The notes below the pieces were generated by a model. It made no database searches, was not told the DNA's origin, and saw only the letters and a program-made list of their open reading frames with translations. The translations under genes were made by a program, and so were the position numbers. 64,000 nucleotides of DNA, from assembly GCA_046263255.1 (NCBI GenBank), contig JBHELD010000003.1, forward strand, positions 1 to 64,000. Direction: 5' to 3'. The stretch comes from JALZEG01 sp046263255. GTDB lineage: Bacteria > Actinomycetota > CADDZG01 > WHSQ01. Positions 50,910 to 59,212 of this stretch are shown in pieces (position 1 is the stretch's first letter; each line of letters opens with the position of its first letter).

Positions 50910-51976
50910 GCGGTCGCGCCACGCCGCTGCTCGGGGCGCACCGCGCGCTCGGCGCGCGCCTGACGGAGTTCGCCGGCTGGGAGATGCCGCTGCAGTACTC
51001 GGGCGTGATCGCCGAGCACAACGCGGTGAGGACCTCGGCGGGCGTGTTCGACGTGACCCACCTCGGCAAGCTGAGGGTCCGCGGCGGCGCCGCCGGCGGC
51101 GCGCTCCAGCACGCGCTGACCGCCGACGCGGTCGCGCTCGAGCCCCGGAGCGCGACGTACTCGCTCGTGCTCGTCGACGAGGGGGGCTGCGTCGACGACG
51201 TCTTCGTCTACCGGATCGCCGGCGACGAATGGCTCGTGGTGCCGAACGCGGCGAACTTCGAGGCGGTCGCCGGCTGCATCCGGGCGTCCGGGGGCGACCC
51301 CGTCGACGAGTGGGATCGCTACGCGATCCTGGCGCTCCAGGGCCCCGACTCGCTCGCGGTGTTCGACAAGGTGTGGCCGGAGTCGGAGGCGCTCTCCCTG
51401 AAGCTCCACCACTGGTGCCCGCTCGACGTCTTCGGATCCGAGGGTCTCGTCGCCCGAACCGGTTACACCGGCGAGCGCGGCTTCGAGATCTATGCGCCCT
51501 ACGAGGTCGCGGAGCGGGCGTGGTCGGCGTTGCTGGACGCGGGCGCCGTGCCGGTCGGTCTGGGCGCGCGCGACACGCTGCGGCTCGAGATGGGCTACGC
51601 GCTGTACGGGCACGAGCTGAGCCGCGACGTCAACCCGCTCGAGGCGGGGCTCGGCTGGGCCCTCGCCTGGGACACCGCGTTCCGCGGGCGCGAGGCGCTG
51701 CTCGAGGTGAAAGAGAGGGGACCGGAGCGGCGGCTTTTCGGGGTCGTCTGCACCGGCAAGGGGGTCCCCCGTCAGGGCTATCGCGTGCTCTCGGAGGAGG
51801 GCGCGGATCTCGGCGAGGTCACGAGCGGGAACTTCTCGCCGACGCTCGGCACCGGGATCGCGCTGACCCTGGGACCGTCGGCGACCACGCCCGGCCCCGG
51901 GACGCGCGTCTACGTCGAGGCGCGCGGGCGGCGGATCGAGGGAGATATCGTGAAGCCCCCGTTCCGGAAGAGCTGA
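50906..51976 (+). CDS. gcvT: Glycine cleavage system T protein (aminomethyltransferase)
   Basis: A 356-residue tetrahydrofolate-dependent aminomethyltransferase. N-terminal TPLLGAHRALGARLTEFAGWEMPLQYSG is the family opening. The folate site includes YTGERGFEIYAP and GLGARDTLRLEMGYALYGHE. The C-terminal beta-barrel (VTSGNFSPTLGTGIALT) is complete. It precedes gcvPA-gcvPB. Confidence 0.96.
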   Translation: MSGRATPLLGAHRALGARLTEFAGWEMPLQYSGVIAEHNAVRTSAGVFDVTHLGKLRVRGGAAGGALQHALTADAVALEPRSATYSLVLVDEGGCVDDVFVYRIAGDEWLVVPNAANFEAVAGCIRASGGDPVDEWDRYAILALQGPDSLAVFDKVWPESEALSLKLHHWCPLDVFGSEGLVARTGYTGERGFEIYAPYEVAERAWSALLDAGAVPVGLGARDTLRLEMGYALYGHELSRDVNPLEAGLGWALAWDTAFRGREALLEVKERGPERRLFGVVCTGKGVPRQGYRVLSEEGADLGEVTSGNFSPTLGTGIALTLGPSATTPGPGTRVYVEARGRRIEGDIVKPPFRKS

Positions 51977-52002
51977 CGCCACGGATGGCCGTCATCGTGA
52001 TG

Positions 52003-52050
52003 CGAGGACGAGTTGTCGACAAATAGACAAGTAGGTTAGTGGACTTCATC
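52003..52050. repeat. Octamer array H, across the gcvPA start
   Basis: Six units start at 52003, 52011, 52019, 52027, 52035 and 52043 (cgaggacg, agttgtcg, acaaatag, acaagtag, gttagtgg, acttcatc). The central three fit the consensus and include a TTGTCGACAA palindrome at 52013-52022. The gcvPA GTG (52039) lies in the fifth unit. Confidence 0.68.
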
Positions 52051-53379
52051 CCGCACACGCCCGACGACGACCGGGAGATGCTCGAGGCGATCGGCCTCGG
52101 CTCCCTCGACGACCTCTTCGAGTCCGTCCCACGGTCGGTCCGGCTCGACCGGCTTCTCGACGTCCCCGCGTCCCTCAGCGAGATCGAGCTCGCCGCGCAC
52201 GTGACGGAGCTCGCCGGCCGCTCCCGCGGGGCCGGCCTCGTCTGCTTCGCCGGCGGCGGCGCCTACGACCACTACGTCCCGGCCGCGGTCCGGGCGCTCG
52301 CGAGCAGGGGGGAGTTCGCCACGAGCTACACCCCGTACCAGCCGGAGCTCTCGCAGGGCGTCCTCCAGGCGCTCTACGAGTTCCAGACGATGGTGTGCTC
52401 GCTGTACGGGATGGAGGTAGCGAACGCGTCGCTGTACGACGGGGCGAACGCCCTCGTCGAAGGCGTCAACCTCGCGGTCAGGGCACAGCGGCGCGAGACC
52501 GTGTACGTGGCGGAGACCGTCCACCCGCACTACGTGAGCGTTCTCAAAACCTATACCTCAGGTCTAGCCCTCGACATCCGGGTCCTCCCTCGCTCCGGCA
52601 ACGGCACGATCGAATGGCCGTCTCACGGCCTCGAGGGGGCGGCCGCCGTCGTCGTCCAGTCGCCGAGCTTCCTGGGACTGCTGGAGGACACGGCCGGGGC
52701 CGCCGCGGCGGCCCACGCCGCGGGCGCGCTGCTGATCGCGGTGTCGGATCCCACGGCGATGGGCGTGCTGGAGGCGCCGGGGGAGCTCGGCGCCGACGTC
52801 GCCGTGGGCGAGGGGCAGGCGCTCGGCAACTCTCTGTCGTTCGGGGGGCCGTACGTCGGGCTGTTCGCGACGAAGCTCGCGCTGGTGCGGCAGGTCCCCG
52901 GTCGCATCGCCGGCGAGACCCTCGACGCCGACGGGCGCCGCGCGTACGTGCTCACCCTCCAGGCGCGCGAGCAGCACATCCGGCGCGCCAGGGCGACGTC
53001 GAACGTCTGCACGAACCAGACGCTGATGGCCATCGCCGCGACGATCTACCTGTCGTGGCTCGGCCCCGAAGGCCTGCGGCGGCTGGGGGAGGTCTGCCTG
53101 AAGCGCACCGCGCTCGCGGCCGACCGCCTCGGCTCGATCCCCGGATGCAAGCTCACGTACGGCGGGCCGCGGTTCAAGGAGCTCGTGCTCGAGACGCCGC
53201 TCGACGGGGCGTCGCTCGCGCAGCGCCTCGCGCGGCGCGGCTATCTGGTGGGACCGTCGCTCGGGCGCTACTACGACGACATGGGCAGGTCGCTCGTCGT
53301 CGCGGTCACCGAGCGCCGGACCGAGGCCGATATCGACGGCCTCGCCGAGGCGATCGAGAAGGAGCTGGCGGAGTCGTGA
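52039..53379 (+). CDS. gcvPA: Glycine dehydrogenase subunit 1
   Basis: A 446-residue N-terminal half of the split P protein. Family markers: FIPHTPDDDREMLEAIGL at the start, GGGAYDHYVPAAVRALASRGEF, and TSYTPYQPELSQGVLQALYEFQTM. It pairs with GcvPB to decarboxylate glycine. The GTG start inside array H has no Shine-Dalgarno site; TAGGTT (52032-52037) directly precedes it. Confidence 0.95.
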   Translation: MDFIPHTPDDDREMLEAIGLGSLDDLFESVPRSVRLDRLLDVPASLSEIELAAHVTELAGRSRGAGLVCFAGGGAYDHYVPAAVRALASRGEFATSYTPYQPELSQGVLQALYEFQTMVCSLYGMEVANASLYDGANALVEGVNLAVRAQRRETVYVAETVHPHYVSVLKTYTSGLALDIRVLPRSGNGTIEWPSHGLEGAAAVVVQSPSFLGLLEDTAGAAAAAHAAGALLIAVSDPTAMGVLEAPGELGADVAVGEGQALGNSLSFGGPYVGLFATKLALVRQVPGRIAGETLDADGRRAYVLTLQAREQHIRRARATSNVCTNQTLMAIAATIYLSWLGPEGLRRLGEVCLKRTALAADRLGSIPGCKLTYGGPRFKELVLETPLDGASLAQRLARRGYLVGPSLGRYYDDMGRSLVVAVTERRTEADIDGLAEAIEKELAES

Positions 53380-54866
53380 GCCTTCAACCTTCGGCGGGCA
53401 CGCGCGCGGGAGAGGACGGCTCCGCGCCGATCTTCGAGCGCTCGCGCGCCGGGCGCCGCGCGTGGTCGCTGCCGGACGCCGGCAACGGACCGGCGATCGA
53501 GGACCTCGTCCCCGAGCGGCACCGCCGCAAGTCGCCCCCGCTGCTGCCGGAGGTGAGCGAACGCGACCTGGTTCAGCACTACACCCGGCTGTCGCAGCGC
53601 AACTGGGCGATCGACGTGGGGGCCTATCCGCTCGGGTCCTGCACGATGAAGTACAACCCGAAGCTGGCGGAAGACGCGGCCGCGCTGGACGGGTTCCGGG
53701 CGCTGCACCCCGCCGCCGGCGAGGACCTCGCGCAGGGCGCGCTGGAGCTGCTGGGGCTCCTCGAACGCGCGCTGTGCGAGGCGACGGGGATGGCCGCCCT
53801 CACGTTCCAGCCCGCCGCCGGCGCGCAGGGGGAGCTGACGGGCCTGCTGATCATGCGCGCGTTCCACGCGGCGCGCGGCGAGACGCGGCACCGCGTGATC
53901 ATCCCGGACTCCGCGCACGGCACGAACCCGGCGAGCGTGAGCCTCGCGGGGTACAGGGCGCAGGAGGTGCCCTCCGACGACCGGGGCCTCGTCGACCTCG
54001 GCGCGCTGCGCGACGTGCTCGACGACGACGTCGCCGGCCTGATGCTGACGAACCCGAACACGCTGGGGCTGTTCGAGCGCGACATCGAGGCGATCGCGGC
54101 CGCGCTCCACGAGGTCGGGGGGCTCCTCTACTACGACGGCGCGAACTTCAACTCGATCGTCGGGGTCGTGCGGCCGGGTGACATGGGCTTCGACATCGTC
54201 CACCTCAACCTGCACAAGACGTTCGCGACACCTCACGGCGGGGGTGGGCCGGGCTCCGGGCCGCTCGCCGTCTCCGAGCGTCTCGAGCGCTTCCTCCCCG
54301 CGCCGGTCCTCCGGTGGGACGAGGGGGCCGGGAAGTGGCGCTGGGACCACGACCGCCCGGACTCGATCGGCCGCATCCATTCGTGGCACGGCAACTTCGG
54401 CATCAACGTCCGCGCGTACGCGTACCTGCGCTGCCTCGGCCCGGAGGGGCTCCGGCGCGTCGCGGAGCGCGCGGTGCTCAACGCGAACTACCTGCGCGAG
54501 CTGATCGCGGAGTCGTTTCCCACCGCGTTCCAGGGGACGTGCATGCACGAGTTCGTCGCGACGGCGAAGCCGCTGAAGCGCCACGGCGTCAGGGCGACGG
54601 ACGTCGCGAAGCGCCTGATCGACCTCGGCTATCACCCGCCGACGGTCTACTTCCCCCTGGTCGTCGAGGAGGCGCTGATGGTCGAGCCGACCGAGACGGA
54701 GAGCAAGGAGACGATCGACGGCCTCGCCGCCGCGCTCAACGCCATCGCGGCCGAGGCGGAGTCGCGGCCCGAGCTGCTTCGCGACGCGCCGCGGACGACC
54801 CCCGTGCGGCGACCGGACGAGGCTCGCGCCGCGCGCGACCTGAAGGTGCGATGGGCACCCGAATAG
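53376..54866 (+). CDS. gcvPB: Glycine dehydrogenase subunit 2
   Basis: A 496-residue PLP-binding half of the P protein. The PLP Lys is in HLNLHKTFATPHGGGGPGSGP; LGSCTMKYNPK and PDSAHGTNPASVSLAGY are diagnostic. The GTG overlaps gcvPA's stop. It completes gcvH/T/PA/PB in this window; the L protein (lpd) is not here. Confidence 0.96.
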   Translation: MSLQPSAGTRAGEDGSAPIFERSRAGRRAWSLPDAGNGPAIEDLVPERHRRKSPPLLPEVSERDLVQHYTRLSQRNWAIDVGAYPLGSCTMKYNPKLAEDAAALDGFRALHPAAGEDLAQGALELLGLLERALCEATGMAALTFQPAAGAQGELTGLLIMRAFHAARGETRHRVIIPDSAHGTNPASVSLAGYRAQEVPSDDRGLVDLGALRDVLDDDVAGLMLTNPNTLGLFERDIEAIAAALHEVGGLLYYDGANFNSIVGVVRPGDMGFDIVHLNLHKTFATPHGGGGPGSGPLAVSERLERFLPAPVLRWDEGAGKWRWDHDRPDSIGRIHSWHGNFGINVRAYAYLRCLGPEGLRRVAERAVLNANYLRELIAESFPTAFQGTCMHEFVATAKPLKRHGVRATDVAKRLIDLGYHPPTVYFPLVVEEALMVEPTETESKETIDGLAAALNAIAAEAESRPELLRDAPRTTPVRRPDEARAARDLKVRWAPE

Positions 54867-54990
54867 TGTCTTTTTGCCCAGATCACGTAGGCCGCGACGG
54901 GTCCGTCTGCCGGCGCCCCGTGGTTCGATAGCGGTGGCTGCGGAGCACACGTCTCCGCGCCCCTGCCCACCAAACGAGCGAGAGGGAGCG

Positions 54991-55965
54991 ATGCGCACGA
55001 ACATGCCCAGGATCGTCTTCGTGAGCGCGCTGATCGCGGCCGGTCTGGCGGGATCCGTCCCCACGGGTGCCCGCGTCGCACGCGTGCAGGGCGACCCGCA
55101 GGTCTGCGCGGATCCGGACCAGTCGCTGTCGCTGTTCGCGGAGCCGCTCGGCGACGGCCGCATCGGGTACGGGACGGCGCCGGGGAACGCCACGATTCCC
55201 GGCCCCACGATCGAGATGACCGAAGGGGAATGCATCGCCGTGACCCTCACCAACGACGCGAAGCGGCGCGTGAGCATGCACTCGCACGGCGTCGACTACA
55301 CGGTAGCGAGCGACGGGACGCCGCTGAACGACAGCTGCGTCGCCCCCGGGCGGAGCAGGACGTACTTCTTCCAGGCGCACCCGCCGGGTGCGCGCGCCGA
55401 CGGGACGATCGACGCCGGCAGCGCGGGCTACTGGCACTACCACGACCACTGCCTCGGCACCGAGCACGGCACCGGCGGTGTCTACGCGGGGCTCTTCGGC
55501 GCTTTCGTCGTCCGGCGCGCGGGTGATCCGGAGCCGGTCCGGACGTGCGTGCTCGTGATGATCAGGACGACGTTCAACCTGCGGAAGGACCCGGACACGC
55601 CGCGGTGCACGTCGAACGCGGGCGAGCGCGTGGAGTTCGTCGTCATCGGTCACGGCGACCAGTTCCACACCTTCCACCTCCACGGGCACCGGTGGACCGA
55701 CAACCGGACGGGGATCCCGGCGACCGTCGACGACGCGACGCGGCTCGTCGACAACAAGGTCGTGGGGCCGGCCGACTCGTTCGGGTTCCAGGTCATCGCG
55801 GGGGAGCACGTCGGCCCCGGCGCGTGGATGTACCACTGCCACGTCCAGGGCCACTCCGACGCGGGGATGTCGGGGATCTTCGTCGTCAGGACCGAGGGCG
55901 GGGCGCTGACGAGAGCGACGGTCGAGGCCCTCCGCAACGCAAGACATGCCGCGCACGCGCACTAG
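54991..55965 (+). CDS. Secreted two-domain multicopper oxidase
   Basis: A 324-residue exported protein with a signal peptide (about residues 1-25). Copper ligands: HSHG, then YHDH, HTFHLHGH, and the type-1/trinuclear cluster HCHVQGHSDAGM. Two cupredoxin domains fit the small-laccase size class, which works as a trimer. GAGAGGGAG precedes the ATG. It overlaps the next gene by 20 bases. The 124-base gap before it shows no gene. Confidence 0.88.
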   Translation: MRTNMPRIVFVSALIAAGLAGSVPTGARVARVQGDPQVCADPDQSLSLFAEPLGDGRIGYGTAPGNATIPGPTIEMTEGECIAVTLTNDAKRRVSMHSHGVDYTVASDGTPLNDSCVAPGRSRTYFFQAHPPGARADGTIDAGSAGYWHYHDHCLGTEHGTGGVYAGLFGAFVVRRAGDPEPVRTCVLVMIRTTFNLRKDPDTPRCTSNAGERVEFVVIGHGDQFHTFHLHGHRWTDNRTGIPATVDDATRLVDNKVVGPADSFGFQVIAGEHVGPGAWMYHCHVQGHSDAGMSGIFVVRTEGGALTRATVEALRNARHAAHAH

Positions 55966-57433
55966 AGCCGCGCTCGTCCGCAGGGTCCTGCTGATCGCGG
56001 CCGCCGCGGCGTGCGCCGTCGCGGGTCTTCCCGGGGTCGCGCCCGCGGCCGACCACGCGGTGTCGATCCGCGACAACTTCTTCGCGCCGCAGGAGATCCG
56101 CATCGAGCCAGGCGACACCGTCACGTGGACGAACTCGGGGACGCGCGTGCACGACGTCACCTCCGACACCGGCGCGTTCGCGTCCGGAGCCCTGCAGAGA
56201 GGGCAGCGCTTCAGCCACACGTTCGAGGAGGAGGGGTACTTCTACTACCACTGCAGCTTCCACGGGCGCGCGGGCAGGCAGGGGATGTGGGGCGTCGTGA
56301 TCGTCGGCGACCCGCCTCCGCCGGGCGGCGGCGAGGAGGACGAGCGGCCGAAGATCGAGGTGCCGGGCGACTTCAAGACGATCCAGGCCGCGGTCGACGC
56401 CGCGGAGCCGGGGTCGACGATCGTCGTCGGTCCCGGCACCTACAAGGGCGACGTCGTCGTCACGACCGACGACCTGATCCTCCGGGGCGTCGACCGGTTC
56501 CGGACGGTCCTCGACGGCGGGGGCACGAGGTCGAACGGCATCGTCGTCGACGGCGCGCGGGACGTCACGATCGCGAACCTGACCGTGCGCGACTTCACCG
56601 GCGACGGCATCCTGTTCACCGGCGCACGCCGCTACACGGCCGACCGGATCGACGCGATCAAGAACCTCACGCGCGGCATCTCCGCCCACGGGTCCTACGA
56701 CGGCGTGATCCGCCGCTCGTTCGGGTGGGGGAGCGGCGACTCCGCCTTCTCCGTCGCCGAGTGCATGGGCTGCGGCGCGCTGCTCGAGGACCTGCACGCC
56801 GAGAGGAGCTACCTCGGCTACGCCGGTGTGAACGCGACCGGCGTCACGATCCGCAGCTCGACCTGGGTCCGCAACGCCACCGGCATCGCTTCGATCACCT
56901 TGCCGGGCCTCGGGCACGGCCCGGGCCGGGGGACGCTCGTCGTCGGCAACGTCGTCCGCGCCAACGACCACGCCTCGACACCCCCCGCCGGCATCGCGGA
57001 GACGTTCGGCACCCCGGTCGGCACGGGCATCTGGCTCGCCGGGGTCGAGAACAACGTCGTCCTCGGGAACGAGGTGACGGACCACGGGCGCTACGGCGTC
57101 CTCGTGACGCAGACGCCCGACGCGACGCTTCCGGTGAACAACACGGTCGCACGCAACCTCGTGCGCGGCTCCGGCGCGCACGCGCTCGCCTGGGACGGCG
57201 CCGGCTCCGACAACTGCTTCACCGGCAACGACTTCGACGGCACCTCCGGTCCGCCGGATATCGAGACGCTTTACTCCTGCGCCGACCGCCCGTTCGCGGG
57301 AACTCCCTACCGACCGGTCGCCGACGACGTCGCGGCGGCGCTGGAGGAGAGGCACCTGCGCCACACCGAGGAGCCGCCGGAGCCCCGCCGCCCGCGCTGC
57401 CAGAAGGGGCGCCCCGGGTGCCACCGCCACTGA
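55946..57433 (+). CDS. Secreted cupredoxin fused to a right-handed beta-helix domain
   Basis: A 495-residue exported protein. After a signal peptide (1-34) comes a plastocyanin-like domain (about 35-125): VSIRDNFFAPQEIRIEPGDTVTWTN, His in RVHDVTS, and the CSFHGRAGRQGMWG loop with Cys, His and Met ligands. From about 140 a parallel beta-helix follows (FKTIQAAVDAAEPGSTIVVGPGTYKG, then NosD/pectate-lyase-like turns). The tail is basic and Cys-containing. It likely receives or hands electrons or copper to the adjacent oxidase, an inference from overlap. Confidence 0.85.
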   Translation: MPRTRTRAALVRRVLLIAAAAACAVAGLPGVAPAADHAVSIRDNFFAPQEIRIEPGDTVTWTNSGTRVHDVTSDTGAFASGALQRGQRFSHTFEEEGYFYYHCSFHGRAGRQGMWGVVIVGDPPPPGGGEEDERPKIEVPGDFKTIQAAVDAAEPGSTIVVGPGTYKGDVVVTTDDLILRGVDRFRTVLDGGGTRSNGIVVDGARDVTIANLTVRDFTGDGILFTGARRYTADRIDAIKNLTRGISAHGSYDGVIRRSFGWGSGDSAFSVAECMGCGALLEDLHAERSYLGYAGVNATGVTIRSSTWVRNATGIASITLPGLGHGPGRGTLVVGNVVRANDHASTPPAGIAETFGTPVGTGIWLAGVENNVVLGNEVTDHGRYGVLVTQTPDATLPVNNTVARNLVRGSGAHALAWDGAGSDNCFTGNDFDGTSGPPDIETLYSCADRPFAGTPYRPVADDVAAALEERHLRHTEEPPEPRRPRCQKGRPGCHRH

Positions 57434-57471
57434 CGGCTTCGCCGGTACCGCAGGCGTAAGCTGGCCGCCGG

Positions 57472-59181
57472 ATGTCGCGGGGACGGGTCTCGACGCAGGT
57501 CGTGGTGATGGGCGTGCTCGCGTCTACCGTCGCCTTCGGCGCCGCGGCTTCCCCCTTGAGGCGTCCGCCGCCGCCGCTGACGACGCTCTCCCGCACGATC
57601 GTGGCCGAGGGGGAGCGCGACCTCGCGTACGGGCCGGGCGAGCGGCGGGTGACGCGCACGCTCGGCTGGAAGGACCCCGGCCGCCCCGGCCGCGCCCTCG
57701 CCGGGTTCAAGCAACTGAGCGACGTCCACGTGATCGACGAGGAGTCTCCGGCGCGCGTCGAGTACTTCGACGGCTGCGGGACCCCGTTCAGCGCGGCGTA
57801 CCGGGTCCAGGAGGCGATGTCGCTTCAGGTCGGCGACTCGATGCTCCGCCGCCTCGCCAGGATCGACGAGGGACCGGCGACGGGCGTGCCGCTCTCGTTC
57901 GTCGTCTCGACCGGCGACAACATCGACAACAACCAGCTGAACGAGCTGAGGTGGTTCATCGACCTGCTCGACGGCGATCGCGTCGACCCGGCGTCCGGTA
58001 CCCGCGGCTACCACGGCTACACGCAGGAGCACTTCGCGCCGGCGCTGCCGCTCGAGGTGCTCGAGCTCGCGCAGGAGCCCTTCGACGCCGTCGGGACGAA
58101 GGTGCCGTGGTACGCGGTGCTCGGCAACCACGACGGGCTCGTGCAGGGCAACGCCCCGCAGAACCCGGGGTTCGAGTCCTTCGCCGTCGGGGGCCGCAAG
58201 GCCTTCGTGCCGCTCGACGGCTACGACAACTGCCCCGACGATCCCGGCGACGCGGGGCAGATCCAGAACCTGATGGAGAACGCGACCGCGACCAGCTCCG
58301 AGGCCGTTCCCGCGGACGGCGAGCGCGCCTTCGTCGACCACGAGGAGCTCGTCGAGGAGTTCTTCCAGAGCGACGGGAGGCCCTACGGCCACGGCCTCGC
58401 GCGGGCGCCCGAGGACCCGATGCACGACGCCCGCGCGGGCTACTACAGCTTCCCGGTCGGGCGGAAGGTGCGCGGGATCTCTCTCGACACGATCTCGTAC
58501 GACGGCGTCGACGACGGCCACGTGCCCGACCCGCAGTTCAGGTGGCTGAGAAAGGAGCTGCGGAGGTGGAGCACGCGGTACTTCGCGGGCGGCGAGCTGC
58601 GCCGCAACCGCAGGGGCCGAGATCGCCTGATCGTGCTCTTCTCGCACCACTCGTCGGCGACGTTGCACAACCCCGGCGGCGACGTCGAGGGCCAGCCGTT
58701 CCACTGCTTCCGCAGGACCGACCAGCCCGAGTGCGCCGAGGGGGAGGGGCTGAAGAACCTGCTCCACCGCTTCCCGAACGTCATCGCGTGGGTGAACGGG
58801 CACGAGCACAACAACGCGGTGCGGGCGTTCCCGGCCCCGGGGGAGAAGGACCCGGCGCGCGGCTTCTGGGAGGTCAACACCGCCGCGCACATCGACTGGC
58901 CGCAGCAGTCGCGGCTGATCGAGATCGCGTGGGAGCGCGGGCGAAAGGGGAGGGCCGGCACGGTGCTCGTCTACGGCACGATCGTCGACCACGGGGCTGC
59001 GCCCGATCCCGACCTCGACTCCCAGTCGGTGGTCGGCTACCTCTCGTCGGTCTCGCGCGTCGAGGCCTACTACGACGCGTGCGTGCGCACGGGCCAGGCG
59101 AACTGCGCCGCCGCCGGCCGCCGCAAGGACCGCAACGTGAAGCTCGTGATCAAGGCGCCGTTCGACCTGGGCGGACGCTGA
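57472..59181 (+). CDS. Secreted calcineurin-like metallophosphoesterase
   Basis: A 569-residue exported protein. Metal-binding blocks in order: KQLSDVHVID, VSTGDNIDNNQL, AVLGNHDGLV, FSHHSSAT and VNGHEHNN. The length and insertions match a secreted actinobacterial metallophosphoesterase family. Substrate unknown (phosphodiester or nucleotide). A TAAGCT box lies nine bases before the ATG. Confidence 0.9.
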   Translation: MSRGRVSTQVVVMGVLASTVAFGAAASPLRRPPPPLTTLSRTIVAEGERDLAYGPGERRVTRTLGWKDPGRPGRALAGFKQLSDVHVIDEESPARVEYFDGCGTPFSAAYRVQEAMSLQVGDSMLRRLARIDEGPATGVPLSFVVSTGDNIDNNQLNELRWFIDLLDGDRVDPASGTRGYHGYTQEHFAPALPLEVLELAQEPFDAVGTKVPWYAVLGNHDGLVQGNAPQNPGFESFAVGGRKAFVPLDGYDNCPDDPGDAGQIQNLMENATATSSEAVPADGERAFVDHEELVEEFFQSDGRPYGHGLARAPEDPMHDARAGYYSFPVGRKVRGISLDTISYDGVDDGHVPDPQFRWLRKELRRWSTRYFAGGELRRNRRGRDRLIVLFSHHSSATLHNPGGDVEGQPFHCFRRTDQPECAEGEGLKNLLHRFPNVIAWVNGHEHNNAVRAFPAPGEKDPARGFWEVNTAAHIDWPQQSRLIEIAWERGRKGRAGTVLVYGTIVDHGAAPDPDLDSQSVVGYLSSVSRVEAYYDACVRTGQANCAAAGRRKDRNVKLVIKAPFDLGGR

Positions 59182-59212
59182 GTCGTTCGCAAGTCGACCG
59201 GGGAGGACGGCA

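Noticed and set aside
59182..59200. A ninth octamer array before the M14 peptidase gene
   Set aside because: Two GTCG words occur but they are 11 bases apart, out of the 8-bp register, and no ACAA boxes accompany them.
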